Below are positions 1 to 8,397 of a DNA stretch of 64,000 nucleotides, one piece after another. Positions within the stretch are counted from its first letter, which is position 1. Each line of letters starts with the position of its first letter. A program made the translations under genes and the position numbers. The DNA is from GAS188 sp963794475. Its GTDB lineage: Bacteria > Pseudomonadota > Alphaproteobacteria > Rhizobiales > Beijerinckiaceae. The notes below the pieces were generated by a model. It did no database searches, had not been told where the DNA came from, and worked only from the letters and a program-made list of their open reading frames with translations. The stretch covers positions 620,001 to 684,000 of the forward strand of contig CAWCDW010000002.1 of NCBI GenBank assembly GCA_963794475.1, written 5' to 3'.

Positions 1-287
1 TGCGAGCTGCCCGACGTCGCCGGTTAATGTTTCCCCGCCATGACGGGAGCGCGAGACACCGAAATTTGAAGCTAAGGCCATAGCGTGGCGGGCTGTGCTC
101 CGTCGCCCATAATTTTCGGGAACAAGTCCTTGCCGGTCCTCCTGGGCCCGGGCTTGCTTGCCTCATGGGGTTACATCGCTGTGCATTTGTATAAATGGGG
201 CTACGTCACGGAATGGGGCCGAATATGGGGGCCATGTCAAATTGTTCCTTGAAAAGCCTTTTTTAACAAATAGTTATGAGCGTAGAC
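1..287. other. Window edge and spacer before tRNA-Ser
   Basis: A plus-strand frame open at the window edge ends in TAA at 25-27 and could be the last residues of an upstream gene, but eight codons are too few to identify. The rest is less GC-rich than the neighbouring genes and shows no convincing reading frame. A short motif ATGGGG recurs several times between about 173 and 235. I see no function for it. Confidence 0.3.
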
Positions 288-379
288 TGGCGGAGACGGA
301 GGGATTCGAACCCTCGAGACCCCTTTCGAGGTCTGCTCATTTAGCAAACGAGTGCCTTCAGCCACTCGGCCACGTCTCC
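288..379 (-). tRNA. tRNA-Ser (anticodon GCT)
   Basis: Read on the minus strand, the 7-bp acceptor stem GGAGACG pairs with CGTCTCC. The anticodon loop TTGCTAA carries GCT and decodes AGC/AGU serine codons. A long variable arm typical of type II tRNAs is present, and the T-loop reads GGTTCGAATCC. The 3' CCA is encoded (plus strand 288-290). Length is 92 nt with CCA, normal for tRNA-Ser. Confidence 0.96.
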
Positions 380-466
380 TTGCGCCTTGCCCTATAGGGA
401 GGGTTGCCCCCGGTCAACAACGCAGCGGCGCGAGCAGCCGGGTGCCGCGTCCCATTCACGCCTTTC

Positions 467-928
467 TCAGGAAGCGGCCGATCCTGTCTCGATGAGGCAC
501 CCGAGGAGATCGGCGAGCGTTTGCGCTTGCGTTTCCCCGCCGAGCTTTCGCCCGACATGGCGCGCGATCGCCGATCGATAGGCGGGCCACATCCGGCGCA
601 AGAGATCGCGACCGTTCGGGGTGATCATGACGAGCTGTCCGCGGCCGTCCTCGGCCACCGGCCGGCGCTCGACGAGCCCCACCCTCTCGAGGCGATCGAC
701 GAGGCGCGAGACGCTGTGCTGCGCGAGCAAAAGCTGCGCCTCGATCTCGAGATGCCGCAGGCCCTTGCCTGGCGAGCGCCGCAATGCCAGCAGGACGTCA
801 TACCAGGCGAGCGGGGGAAATCCCGCCTTCTTCAAATCGGCTTCGACGGCCCCGAGCACCTTGTGCTGCGCCTTCACCAGGCGTGCCCAGGCCTGGACGA
901 CGGCTTCCGACGGAACGCTTTCTGACAT
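467..928 (-). CDS. MarR-family transcriptional regulator
   Basis: A 153-residue winged helix-turn-helix repressor of the MarR family. The recognition helix and wing lie around residues 65-100, with the segment HSVSRLVDRLERVGLVERR followed by an acidic wing tip (VAEDGRGQ). Flanking helices would form the dimer interface. It is transcribed divergently from the glutathione transferase at 1130, and two 12-bp palindromes sit in the shared 200-bp spacer. The arrangement suggests autorepression plus control of the transferase by an electrophilic or phenolic ligand. The ligand is inference; the family call is secure. Confidence 0.9.
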   Translation of the reverse strand: MSESVPSEAVVQAWARLVKAQHKVLGAVEADLKKAGFPPLAWYDVLLALRRSPGKGLRHLEIEAQLLLAQHSVSRLVDRLERVGLVERRPVAEDGRGQLVMITPNGRDLLRRMWPAYRSAIARHVGRKLGGETQAQTLADLLGCLIETGSAAS

Positions 929-975
929 GCGGCGATCTTAGCTGTTCATGTAAAGGCATCAAGCTTGCGAAGTCG

Positions 976-1007
976 ATGCATATGCATATATATAGATGCA
1001 GATGCAT
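976..1007. promoter_or_regulatory. Tandem palindromic operator, likely MarR site
   Basis: ATGCATATGCAT at 976-987 is a perfect 12-bp palindrome. ATGCAGATGCAT at 996-1007 is the same sequence with one change. The two begin exactly 20 bp apart, about two helical turns, so two dimers would bind the same DNA face. The pair lies 48 bp upstream of the MarR start and about 122 bp upstream of the GST start, where a divergent operator is expected. Binding by this MarR protein is inferred. Confidence 0.6.
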
Positions 1008-1129
1008 TGATAGTGACGAAGCCCGCGCGAGCTTCTCGATCGGACAACATGGCGCACGGCCTTTCCGGGTGAAGCTTGCTTCTGCCGTCAGGCATCGCGC
1101 CGTGCGCGCAAGAAAGGTTTGGATGGTCC

Positions 1130-1831
1130 ATGGCCAGCTCTCTTCTCCTCGTCAGCCACAAGCTCTGCCCTTATGTGCAGCGGGCGGTGATCTCGCTCAC
1201 CGAAAAACAAGTTCCTTTCGAGCGCGTCGATGTCGATCTTTCGAACAAGCCCGATTGGTTCAAGGCGCTCTCGCCCCTCGGCAAGACCCCGGTGCTCAAG
1301 GTCGGCACATCCGCCATCTTCGAATCCGCCGTGATCCTCGAATATCTCGAGGAGACGCAGCAAAAGCCCTTGCATCCGAAGGACCCGCTGAAGCGCGCCG
1401 AGCACCGCGCCGCCATCGAGTTCGGCTCGACGATCCTCAGCGACATCTGGGGCTTTTACGCCGCTCCGGCCGAGCCCGCGTTCGAGGCAAAGCGCCTGCT
1501 CCTTGCCGAGCGTTTCGCCTGGATCGAGAAGCGCCTCGATGGCGGGCCCTGGTTCGGCGGCGCGGAGTTCTCGCTCGTCGACGCCGTCTTCGGGCCGGTG
1601 TATCGCTATTTCGACGTGTTCGATGCCATCGATGATTTCGGTGTCTTGGCGCAAAAGCCGAAGGTCGCGCGCTGGCGCTCGAATCTTGCGGCACGTGCTT
1701 CCGTCGGCGGTGCGGTGAGCGCGGATTATCCGCAGCTTCTTCTCGATTTTCTGATCGCGCGCAAATCCCATTTGTCGCGCATCATCGAGACGAAGGGCAT
1801 CCGCAGCTTGGGCGCGACCGGCAAGGCGTGA
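1130..1831 (+). CDS. Glutathione S-transferase, Cys-type active site
   Basis: A 233-residue cytosolic glutathione S-transferase. The N-terminal thioredoxin fold has KLCPYVQRA with Cys13 in the catalytic position, as in omega/beta-like transferases and dehydroascorbate-reductase-type enzymes. The glutathione-contact segment ESAVILEYLEE lies near residue 65, followed by the all-helical C-terminal domain. I chose the ATG at 1130 because the thioredoxin strand begins right after it; an in-frame ATG at 1076 would add 18 residues foreign to the fold. It is divergent from a MarR gene and probably under its control through the operator at 976-1007. The substrate is unknown. Confidence 0.88.
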   Translation: MASSLLLVSHKLCPYVQRAVISLTEKQVPFERVDVDLSNKPDWFKALSPLGKTPVLKVGTSAIFESAVILEYLEETQQKPLHPKDPLKRAEHRAAIEFGSTILSDIWGFYAAPAEPAFEAKRLLLAERFAWIEKRLDGGPWFGGAEFSLVDAVFGPVYRYFDVFDAIDDFGVLAQKPKVARWRSNLAARASVGGAVSADYPQLLLDFLIARKSHLSRIIETKGIRSLGATGKA

Positions 1832-1843
1832 TCGCGCCTGCTT

Positions 1844-2764
1844 TCAAACTGGGGGCGAAAGCTCGACGAGAACGATCTCCGGCGGAACGCCGAGGCGCAC
1901 CGGCAGCTTGCCGGGCCCGAGGCCGCCCGAGATTACGAGATGGCGACGGCCCTCGACCACATGGCCATAGGCGTAGCGGTTGCCGTAATCGGAGGGCACG
2001 AGGGGCGAATAGCCGAAAACCCGCACCTGCCCCCCATGCGTGTGACCGGAAAGCGTGAGCGCGACACGCTCCGGGATTTTGGCAAAAATATCCGGCTCAT
2101 GCGCGAGGAGGAGGACCGGCGCCGCATCCGAGACTTGCGCGAGCGCGCGGTTGAGATCATCGCGCCCGATCCATGTGCGGCCTCTCACATGATAGGCAAG
2201 CTGATCGGCGAGCCCGACCACCCAGAACCGAATTCCCTCCTTGGCGAGAGGCACGGCCTGATTTTCGAGCACCGGAAGACCGGCGTTCATCAGCGCGCGC
2301 CCGGCAAGGGGAACCGAGCTGCATCTCAGTTGCGCCTGGGCATCCGACCACCAATCGTGATTGCCAAGCACGGTGTGCACGCCGAGCGGCGCCTTGAGGG
2401 CAGAGAGCGAGCGCGCCCAATCGGCACGCGGCACCGGCCGCGAGACGAAGCGGTGGCCAGGCTCGAAATCACCGAGAACGCAGATCATATCCGGGGAAAG
2501 CGCATTGGTCGCGCCGACGATTTCGTCGAGCCGCGCGAGCGAGACGAAAGGCTCCCCGAAGTGCAAATCGGAGAGCACGGCAATGCGTAACGCCGGGCCG
2601 TTTCGCCATGGCTCGGGCGCGATGCGATAGCGCGTCACATTGAGCTCGATCGCCGGCGCATAGGCGAAGGCATAGCCGTTGAGGGCAACGCTGCCGACGC
2701 CGCCGACGAGGGGGGCCAAAATCGCCTGGCGCCGCGTGACGCCGCCAAGCGAAGGGCGCCTCAT
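1844..2764 (-). CDS. Metallophosphoesterase, YkuE-like, Tat-type leader
   Basis: A 306-residue calcineurin-like phosphodiesterase. All metal-binding blocks are visible in order: SDLHFGEP, LGDFEPGH, GNHDWW, LAHEPDIF and SGHTHGGQV. They bind a dinuclear metal centre for phosphoester hydrolysis. The N-terminus has TRRQAI followed by a hydrophobic stretch, resembling a twin-arginine signal, so export or membrane anchoring is likely. I start at the ATG at 2764, since upstream residues are low-complexity. It ends 12 bp from the convergent GST. YkuE-type relatives are often linked to lipid or cell-envelope phosphodiesters; the substrate here is not known. Confidence 0.87.
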   Translation of the reverse strand: MRRPSLGGVTRRQAILAPLVGGVGSVALNGYAFAYAPAIELNVTRYRIAPEPWRNGPALRIAVLSDLHFGEPFVSLARLDEIVGATNALSPDMICVLGDFEPGHRFVSRPVPRADWARSLSALKAPLGVHTVLGNHDWWSDAQAQLRCSSVPLAGRALMNAGLPVLENQAVPLAKEGIRFWVVGLADQLAYHVRGRTWIGRDDLNRALAQVSDAAPVLLLAHEPDIFAKIPERVALTLSGHTHGGQVRVFGYSPLVPSDYGNRYAYGHVVEGRRHLVISGGLGPGKLPVRLGVPPEIVLVELSPPV

Positions 2765-3097
2765 GGCGCGAGCGGTCAGCCCTCTTCGAACCGCCTCGGG
2801 GGGATCGTGTCGGCGTTCTTGCGAGGCTCGGCGCTGGGCCGCTTCGGCCAGGCGCAAGCCGCCACCACGGCTGAAAGGCGAAGCTCGCGAAATTGCGGGA
2901 TCGCCGCCTCGGGCTTTTGGCGGGCGGGCGAAGGATCACGCGGTTTGGTCGATGCACGCATGGCAAGCTCTCTTCGTTCACGGTAAGGGGGAAGAGCGCG
3001 TGGGCTCGTTGGCGCGTTTATGCGCGCCGATCATGGCCCAAACTCGACGCGCCGGTGGCCGAGTTTTGAGCCTCGCTCCGCAATGGTGAACAGGGCT
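2765..3097. other. Spacer between two minus-strand genes
   Basis: 333 bp between the MarR gene at 3098 and the metallophosphoesterase. A 61-codon minus-strand frame at 2776-2961 is rich in Arg, Pro and Ala and matches no family I recognise, so I did not call it. The promoter of the phosphoesterase should lie here. No clear repeat or terminator was seen. Confidence 0.4.
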
Positions 3098-3727
3098 TTA
3101 ATCCGTCTCCTCGCCCGGCAAGGGTACGCCGCGACGCGGCGACTTGCGCGATATCGTTTTCCTTTTTCCACCTGCCCCCTCGGCCTCGCGCGCGGCATCG
3201 CGCCATCGCCCGAGAAGAAGATGCAGCAAGGCGAGGTCGCGCGCCCGGAGCCGGCCTAAGCTCTTATCGATAAAAGATTTTTGAACCGCGAACCCCGCGG
3301 TGGCGAGCGCCTTGCCGTCCAGTGTCAAGACGAGCGAATGGGATCGGCGATCCCTTGCGCCGCGACGGCGCTCCACGAGCCCCGCGTCCACCAAACGGTC
3401 GATCAAGCCCGAGACATTGCCTTTGGTGACGAAGAGCTGTTGAGCGAGCTCGCCTTGCGTGATGCCGGCGCCCTGGTCCAGGGCCGAAAGCACGTCGAAT
3501 TGCGGGATCGAGAGCCCGATCTCCCGCAAAGCGCGCGCCATGATGAGGCGCAAGCGCTGGTCGAGCCGCAGGAAGCGCAGCCACACCCGAAAGGCGTCAG
3601 GCGTGGCCCCCGATGGGCCTGAAGACCCCGAACTCCGATTATTCCCAGGCTTGCTGGTCGCGGCCGAATCCCGAGCCGCGGCCGGCGCAAGCTCGCGCTC
3701 GAGGCCTTGCGTCTTCGGCGCCCTCAT
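3098..3727 (-). CDS. MarR-family regulator with extended N-terminus
   Basis: A MarR-type winged-helix regulator of about 209 residues. The conserved core begins near residue 45 (FRVWLRFLRLDQRLRLIMA). The DNA-binding part contains GELAQQLFVTKGNVSGLIDR and the wing residues ERRRGARDRRSH. The first ~40 residues are a Ser/Pro/Ala-rich extension, and the true start may lie closer to the core. The basic C-terminal tail (KRKTISRKSPRR) is longer than usual. It faces the acyl-CoA synthetase at 3987 across a 259-bp spacer, so it may respond to an acyl-CoA or aromatic-CoA, as several MarR repressors do. That is inference. Confidence 0.85.
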   Translation of the reverse strand: MRAPKTQGLERELAPAAARDSAATSKPGNNRSSGSSGPSGATPDAFRVWLRFLRLDQRLRLIMARALREIGLSIPQFDVLSALDQGAGITQGELAQQLFVTKGNVSGLIDRLVDAGLVERRRGARDRRSHSLVLTLDGKALATAGFAVQKSFIDKSLGRLRARDLALLHLLLGRWRDAAREAEGAGGKRKTISRKSPRRGVPLPGEETD

Positions 3728-3923
3728 CCGGCTGAAAAGCCCGTGGCATGGCAGCCTGGGATCGGTTTCTCGAACGCGACACTCATCTCCTCGACCCTCC
3801 TCTGCATTCTCGCCGATCCGCCAAGGGCCCTCCCGCCATCTTTTGGACGCACCACCGAAGGGCGCCGAAAACACGCCGGCAAGAGCTGAACCTGCGCGCA
3901 CTTTCGCCTCACGGTCAATTTGC

Positions 3924-3944
3924 TAATATCCTTGGCGAGGATTA
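3924..3944. promoter_or_regulatory. Possible operator upstream of acyl-CoA synthetase
   Basis: TAATATCCT and AGGATTA form an inverted repeat with one bulged base around a 5-nt centre. It is AT-rich against a GC-rich background and sits about 43 bp upstream of the synthetase start in the spacer shared with the MarR gene. The match is imperfect and the site is not shown to be bound. Confidence 0.25.
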
Positions 3945-3986
3945 AGCGCGCCGCAGACGCGCGAGGCGCAGATGAGAGGGAAGTCG

Positions 3987-5642
3987 ATGCTCGGGTTGAT
4001 GCAGGAATGGCCGCTTCTTGCCCATAAGATCATCGATTATGCGGCAGAGCAGCATCCACGACGCCGTATCGTGTCGCGCTCCGTCGAGGGCCCCCTCGTC
4101 GAGACGAACTACGCCGAGCTGCGAAAGCGCGCGCTCAAGGTGGCGCAACGCCTCGTGGCCGAGGGCATCCGGCCCGGCGATCGCGTGGCGACGCTCGCCT
4201 GGAACACCGCCCGTCATCTCGAATGCTGGTACGGGATCATGGGCGCGGGCGCCGTCTACCACACGGTCAACCCGCGCCTTTTCGAGGATCAGATCGCCTT
4301 CATCATCAATCACGCGGAAGACCGGTTGCTTTTCCTCGACCTCACCTTCGTGCCGCTCATCGAGAAGATCGCCGCGAGGCTGCCGACGATCGAGCGCTAT
4401 GTCGTCCTCACCGACAAGGCCCATATGCCGAAGACCGCGCTCAGGAACGCGGTCGCCTATGAGGACTGGATCGCCGAGGCCGACGGCAATTTCTCCTGGA
4501 TCGAGGTCGACGAGAGGGACGCCTGCGGCATGTGCTACACCTCGGGCACGACCGGTGAGCCCAAGGGCGTGGTCTACAGCCACCGCTCGAATGTGTTGCA
4601 TTCGCTCATCGCCTGCATGTCGGATAATTTTCGCATCTCCTCGCGCGACGTAGCCTTGATGGTGGTGCCGATGTTCCATGCGAATTCCTGGTCGCTCGCC
4701 TTCTCGGCGCCGATGACGGGCGCGACCCTCGTCCTCCCAGGACCGAAGCTCGACGGGGCGAGCATCTATGAGCTCCTCGACAGAGAAAAGATCACCTTCT
4801 CCGCCGCGGTGCCGACGGTCTGGCTGATGCTTCTGCAACATCTCGAAGCTAATGACCTGAAGCTGCCGCTCCTCGAGCGCGTGATCATCGGCGGCTCCGC
4901 CTGTCCGCGCGCCATGACTAAGACCTTCGCCGATCGTTTCGGCGTCGACGTCATTCACGCCTGGGGCATGACCGAGATGAGTCCGCTCGGCACCTTCTGC
5001 TCGCTCAAGCCCGAGACCAAGAGCTTCGACATCGAGGCGCAATTCGATTTGAAGATGAAGCAAGGCCATCCGCCCTTCGGCGTCGAGATGAAGATCACCG
5101 ATGACGAGGGCCGGACACTGCCCTGGGACGGAAAGGCCTTCGGCCGCCTCCAGGTTCGGGGACCAGCGGTCTCCTCCTCCTATTTCAAGGGCGCGGGCGG
5201 AAAGATTCTCGACGATCAAGGCTTCTTCGACACGGGCGATGTCGCGAATATCGACGAGTTCGGCTATATGCAGATCGTCGACCGCTCGAAGGATGTCATC
5301 AAGTCGGGCGGCGAATGGATTTCCTCGATCGACATCGAGAACATCGCGGTCGGCCATCCCGATGTCGCCGAGGCCGCGGTCATCGGCGTGCGCCATCCGA
5401 AATGGGACGAACGCCCTCTCCTCATCATCGTGCCGAAGAAGGATCGCGCGCCGAGCAAAGACAGCGTGCTCGCCTTTCTGCAAGGCAAGATCGCCAAATG
5501 GTGGATCCCCGACGACATGGTGCTCGTCGATGAGATCCCGCATACCGCGACCGGCAAGATCCTCAAGACCGCCCTTCGCGACCGTTTTCAAAATCACGTC
5601 CTGCCGACCGCGCAAGAGGCCACCCTACGCACCGGCTTGTGA
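3987..5642 (+). CDS. Long-chain fatty acid--CoA ligase (AMP-forming)
   Basis: A 551-residue member of the ANL adenylating superfamily, predicted to activate a fatty acid with ATP and CoA to acyl-CoA plus AMP. The phosphate-binding loop YTSGTTGEPKG is near residue 184. The adenine motif AWGMTEMSPLG, the hinge aspartate region FDTGDV and the C-terminal catalytic lysine (TATGKILKT, Lys524) are all present. The start at 3987 follows GAGAGGG with a 6-nt gap and is preferred over the ATG at 3972. It matches the medium/long-chain acyl-CoA synthetases common in Rhizobiales. Probably regulated by the divergent MarR gene. Chain-length preference cannot be read from sequence. Confidence 0.9.
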   Translation: MLGLMQEWPLLAHKIIDYAAEQHPRRRIVSRSVEGPLVETNYAELRKRALKVAQRLVAEGIRPGDRVATLAWNTARHLECWYGIMGAGAVYHTVNPRLFEDQIAFIINHAEDRLLFLDLTFVPLIEKIAARLPTIERYVVLTDKAHMPKTALRNAVAYEDWIAEADGNFSWIEVDERDACGMCYTSGTTGEPKGVVYSHRSNVLHSLIACMSDNFRISSRDVALMVVPMFHANSWSLAFSAPMTGATLVLPGPKLDGASIYELLDREKITFSAAVPTVWLMLLQHLEANDLKLPLLERVIIGGSACPRAMTKTFADRFGVDVIHAWGMTEMSPLGTFCSLKPETKSFDIEAQFDLKMKQGHPPFGVEMKITDDEGRTLPWDGKAFGRLQVRGPAVSSSYFKGAGGKILDDQGFFDTGDVANIDEFGYMQIVDRSKDVIKSGGEWISSIDIENIAVGHPDVAEAAVIGVRHPKWDERPLLIIVPKKDRAPSKDSVLAFLQGKIAKWWIPDDMVLVDEIPHTATGKILKTALRDRFQNHVLPTAQEATLRTGL

Positions 5643-5811
5643 AGCCGGTCGGCGCCGATTTCGAAATGCGAGGGGGGGCGCAACGACGACATCCGATGCG
5701 CCGCCTCGCTGAGGGGAAGATCCTCGGCGACGCCGCGAGCGCCTCGCCTTCGAAAGTCGGTGCCTTGGGCCTTGCCCTCTTACGGAATCGAGCTTGCGAG
5801 GCCGATGAGCC

Positions 5812-6594
5812 ATGCGCCGCCTGCTGATCGAGGAGCCCGTGTCGCCGGCCGCGCTGTGGAGCCGCCGGCTGGGCCTCTTCGCCTGGCTGTCGCTTGCGCT
5901 CTCCCTCCTTTTGACTTGGCTCGGGCGGCTGCAGCCCTTCGGGGCGCTGTCCGCCGCCCTTGCCTGCGCGGCGCTTGCGCTCGTGGCGATGCTGCTCGCG
6001 CTCATCGCCTTCGCGGCGGGCTGGCGCCGCGGCGCGCGCGGCATGGGCATCGCCTGCATCGGCTTTGCCCTCGGGCTTGCCCTCCTCGCCTACCCTTGCG
6101 GCCTTTATTTGCGCGATCTCTTGTCGCCGCCCCCGCTCGATCTCACGACCGATCCCGACAATCCCCCCCAACCGCTCCAACCTCTGAAGCAGCTCGCGAA
6201 GGGCTGGGGGCCGCCCGTCGAGGCGACCACGACCGATGCCGGCGCGCCAAGGGCCATATCCGCGCTGCTGCTCGACGAACCCTTGAACAACGCCTTGAGC
6301 TTTGCCTTGCGCGCCGCCGGCATGAGCGGCTGGCATGTCACGACGGTGGAATACGCGCAGCCCCCCTTCAAGGATCAGGCGCGCTTCGCCGCGACCGCTC
6401 CGAGTTTCCTCATTCGCTGGCCGAGCGACGCGGTGGTGCGCCTCATCACGACGGAAGACGGCATCCGGGTCGATGTGCGCCTCATCGCGCGACAACCTTG
6501 GCCGCTCCTGCACGGCGACGATGGCGTTATCTCAGGCTATCTCGAAAGGATCGCCATTTTGATTCAGGGCAAGCCCGGTCACGCCGGGCGATAG
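5812..6594 (+). CDS. DUF1499 membrane protein
   Basis: A 260-residue protein with three hydrophobic segments in the first 100 residues (about 20-38, 46-73 and 79-98), then a soluble DUF1499 domain. The opening MRRLLIEEPVSPAALWSRRL and the linker motif DLTTDPDNPP are typical of Rhizobiales members. Function of the family is unknown; the topology suggests an inner-membrane protein with a soluble C-terminal domain. It follows the acyl-CoA synthetase by 169 bp on the same strand and could be co-transcribed. Its 3' end overlaps the convergent MBL gene by 16 bp. Confidence 0.82.
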   Translation: MRRLLIEEPVSPAALWSRRLGLFAWLSLALSLLLTWLGRLQPFGALSAALACAALALVAMLLALIAFAAGWRRGARGMGIACIGFALGLALLAYPCGLYLRDLLSPPPLDLTTDPDNPPQPLQPLKQLAKGWGPPVEATTTDAGAPRAISALLLDEPLNNALSFALRAAGMSGWHVTTVEYAQPPFKDQARFAATAPSFLIRWPSDAVVRLITTEDGIRVDVRLIARQPWPLLHGDDGVISGYLERIAILIQGKPGHAGR

Positions 6595-7499
6595 CGCGCA
6601 TCGAAGCGCACGCGCCCGGTTTGCGAGACGACTTCGCCACGCTCCACGAGCCATTCGAGATGGGCGAGCGTCGACAGGCTCGCCGCTCCCGCGAGCGCGG
6701 GCGCGATGGCGGGATAGGCCGCCTCGACGATTGCGTCGATGTCCTCGGCGCCGTTTCTCACCGCATCGAGGACCATTTTCTCGCGCCGGCGGCGGTGGGC
6801 GGCGAGGCCCCGCACGTAGCGCGACGGCTCACGCACCGGGCCGCCATGACCCGGCCAATAGACTTCATGGTCGAAGGTCAGGAGATGTTGAAGGGAGGCC
6901 ATGTAATCGGCCATGGAGCCATCAGGGGGCGCGATGACCGTGGTGGACCAGGCCATCACCTGGTCCCCCGAGAGAAGCGCCTTCTCTTCCTCGAGCGTGA
7001 AGGCGAGATGATTGGCGGTGTGCCCCGGCGTGGCGATCGCCGAGAGCGTCCAGCCGGGGCCGGAGATCATGTCGCCCTCGCGCATGAGATGATCGGGCAC
7101 GTGCTCGCGATCGCCTCCTGAATCGAGCCGGTCAGTGCTCTCCGCGTCCGGACGCGCCGGCCGGTGCGGCCCGCAACCGACGATCGGCGCGCCTGTCAAC
7201 GCCTTCAGGCGGCGTGCGGCTGGTGAGTGGTCGCGGTGGGTGTGCGTGACCACGATGTGGCTTACCGTCTCGCCGCGAACCGCATCGAGCAGCGCGGCGA
7301 GATGGGCCTCCTTGCCGGCCGGACCCGGGTCGACGATCGCCACCTCGCCGCGCCCGACGATGTAGCTGCATGTGCCGGTGAAGGTGAAAGGCCCGCCGTT
7401 ATCGGCGATCACCCGGCGCAAGCGCGGGGAGAGCTCGGTGAGCTGCGGGGTCGGCGCGGACTCTTTTCCCCCGGCATTTTCGGAAGGGCCGCTCATCAC
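6579..7499 (-). CDS. MBL-fold metallo-hydrolase (LACTB2/glyoxalase II-like)
   Basis: A 306-residue metallo-beta-lactamase-fold hydrolase. The zinc motif HTHRDH occurs within VVTHTHRDHSPAA. Further metal ligands are in ATPGHTANHLAF, LSGDQVM and YWPGHGGPV, followed by a C-terminal winged-helix-like segment (RRREKMVLDAV ... HLEWLVERGEV) characteristic of the LACTB2/glyoxalase II-like branch. The role is probably hydrolysis of a thioester or lactone. The start ATGATG at 7499/7496 overlaps the stop of a 35-codon frame, so translation may be coupled to it. Confidence 0.88.
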   Translation of the reverse strand: MMSGPSENAGGKESAPTPQLTELSPRLRRVIADNGGPFTFTGTCSYIVGRGEVAIVDPGPAGKEAHLAALLDAVRGETVSHIVVTHTHRDHSPAARRLKALTGAPIVGCGPHRPARPDAESTDRLDSGGDREHVPDHLMREGDMISGPGWTLSAIATPGHTANHLAFTLEEEKALLSGDQVMAWSTTVIAPPDGSMADYMASLQHLLTFDHEVYWPGHGGPVREPSRYVRGLAAHRRRREKMVLDAVRNGAEDIDAIVEAAYPAIAPALAGAASLSTLAHLEWLVERGEVVSQTGRVRFDARYRPA

Positions 7500-7603
7500 G
7501 CCGCACGCGTCAAAACGAGGTCACCCAGGAAGCGGCCAAGGCCGGCTTCCAAGCCACGGCAAAAGAGCCTCGTGGCCGCAGCGGAGACATTCTGAATTGG
7601 CAT
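7496..7603 (-). CDS. 35-residue mini-ORF coupled to the MBL hydrolase
   Basis: A short frame encoding 35 residues (MPIQNVSAAATRLFCRGLEA and on to ...VLTRAA). It starts 7 nt after a strong ribosome-binding site, GGTGGAG, and its TGA overlaps the ATG of the MBL gene as TGATGATG. The product is amphipathic with basic residues spaced along one side. It may be a leader that drives translation of the hydrolase, or a real small protein. I do not recognise the sequence. The good ribosome-binding site and exact overlap are the only evidence. Confidence 0.4.
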   Translation of the reverse strand: MPIQNVSAAATRLFCRGLEAGLGRFLGDLVLTRAA

Positions 7604-7706
7604 GGATTTCTCCACCACCGCCCTTGAGGCGGGCCGGTCAGGCTCATATAGGTCGAAAACCAGGCGGGCAAATCCGCAAGGGACGTGGCTTTGGAGGAGC
7701 ATGAGA

Positions 7707-8369
7707 ATGAGTGGCACGGGGATCGAGGAGAGGCTGGCCGGCGCGTTTTGGCTTCGCCGGGCGGCTGCCAACGGAGATCAGGCGCCGGACGCTGCCGCAA
7801 ATCCGCGCCGGGCGCGCGAGGTCGCGCTCTGCCTTGCCGGCGCCTTGCTTCTTACATTGTCGTCGAAAGTCAGCGTGCCGCTCCTTCCTGTCCCCATGAC
7901 CTTGCAGCCGCTTGCCGTCTTGTGCATCGGCGCCGCTTATGGGACGCGGCTCTCGGTGCTAACCGTGGTCGCTTACCTTCTCGCCGGCATTTGCGGATTG
8001 CCTGTCTTCGCCAATACCCCTCCGCTGCCGGCCGGCCCTCTTTATCTTCTCGGCCCGACAGGCGGATTTCTCCTCAGCTACATACCGGCGGCCGCCTTCA
8101 TGGGGCTCGTCGCCGAGGCGAAGCTCGACCGCAGCTTCGCGACGATGCTGCCTTGCGCCCTTCTCGCCAATGCGGTGATCCTCGTTTGCGGCTTCCTCTG
8201 GCTCGCCTTCGGGGCGAATATCGGGGCGAGCGGGCATGGCATCGGCCTGGCCGCGGCCTGGTCGAAAGGCGTCGCGCCTTTTCTGCTCGGCAATGTCTTG
8301 AAAGCCGCGCTCGCGGCCGCGATCCTGCCCGCGACTTGGGCGCTCCTCGGCGCACGGCAAGCGCCCTAA
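7707..8369 (+). CDS. bioY: Biotin transporter BioY
   Basis: A 220-residue S-component of an ECF-type vitamin transporter, or a solitary BioY, for biotin uptake across the inner membrane. The family signature is clear: VPLLPVPMTLQPLAVLCIGA, YLLAGICGLPVF and LLGPTGGFLLSYIPAAAFMG. About six transmembrane helices are predicted. GGAGG at 7693-7697 is 9 nt from the ATG at 7707; an ATG at 7701 is possible but too close. No EcfA/EcfT genes lie nearby, as is usual for alphaproteobacterial BioY. I looked for the BioR box (TTATnnATAA type) upstream and saw none. Confidence 0.92.
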   Translation: MSGTGIEERLAGAFWLRRAAANGDQAPDAAANPRRAREVALCLAGALLLTLSSKVSVPLLPVPMTLQPLAVLCIGAAYGTRLSVLTVVAYLLAGICGLPVFANTPPLPAGPLYLLGPTGGFLLSYIPAAAFMGLVAEAKLDRSFATMLPCALLANAVILVCGFLWLAFGANIGASGHGIGLAAAWSKGVAPFLLGNVLKAALAAAILPATWALLGARQAP

Positions 8370-8397
8370 CGCCGGGATCCGCAAGGAGCGTCCGCCG

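Noticed and set aside
1..287. tRNA-Ser 3' end as an integration site for a mobile element
   Set aside because: No integrase gene and no second copy of the tRNA end were seen within the window.
2776..2961. A 61-codon minus-strand frame before the metallophosphoesterase
   Set aside because: No ribosome-binding site, no recognisable family, and biased composition.
3942..5615. A 557-codon minus-strand frame opposite the acyl-CoA synthetase
   Set aside because: It is Asp/Arg/His-rich without domain motifs. The plus strand encodes all ANL motifs with a ribosome-binding site.
7604..7706. Looked for a BioR operator (TTATnnATAA type) before bioY
   Set aside because: No match was seen. A lone TATA-containing segment is not enough.
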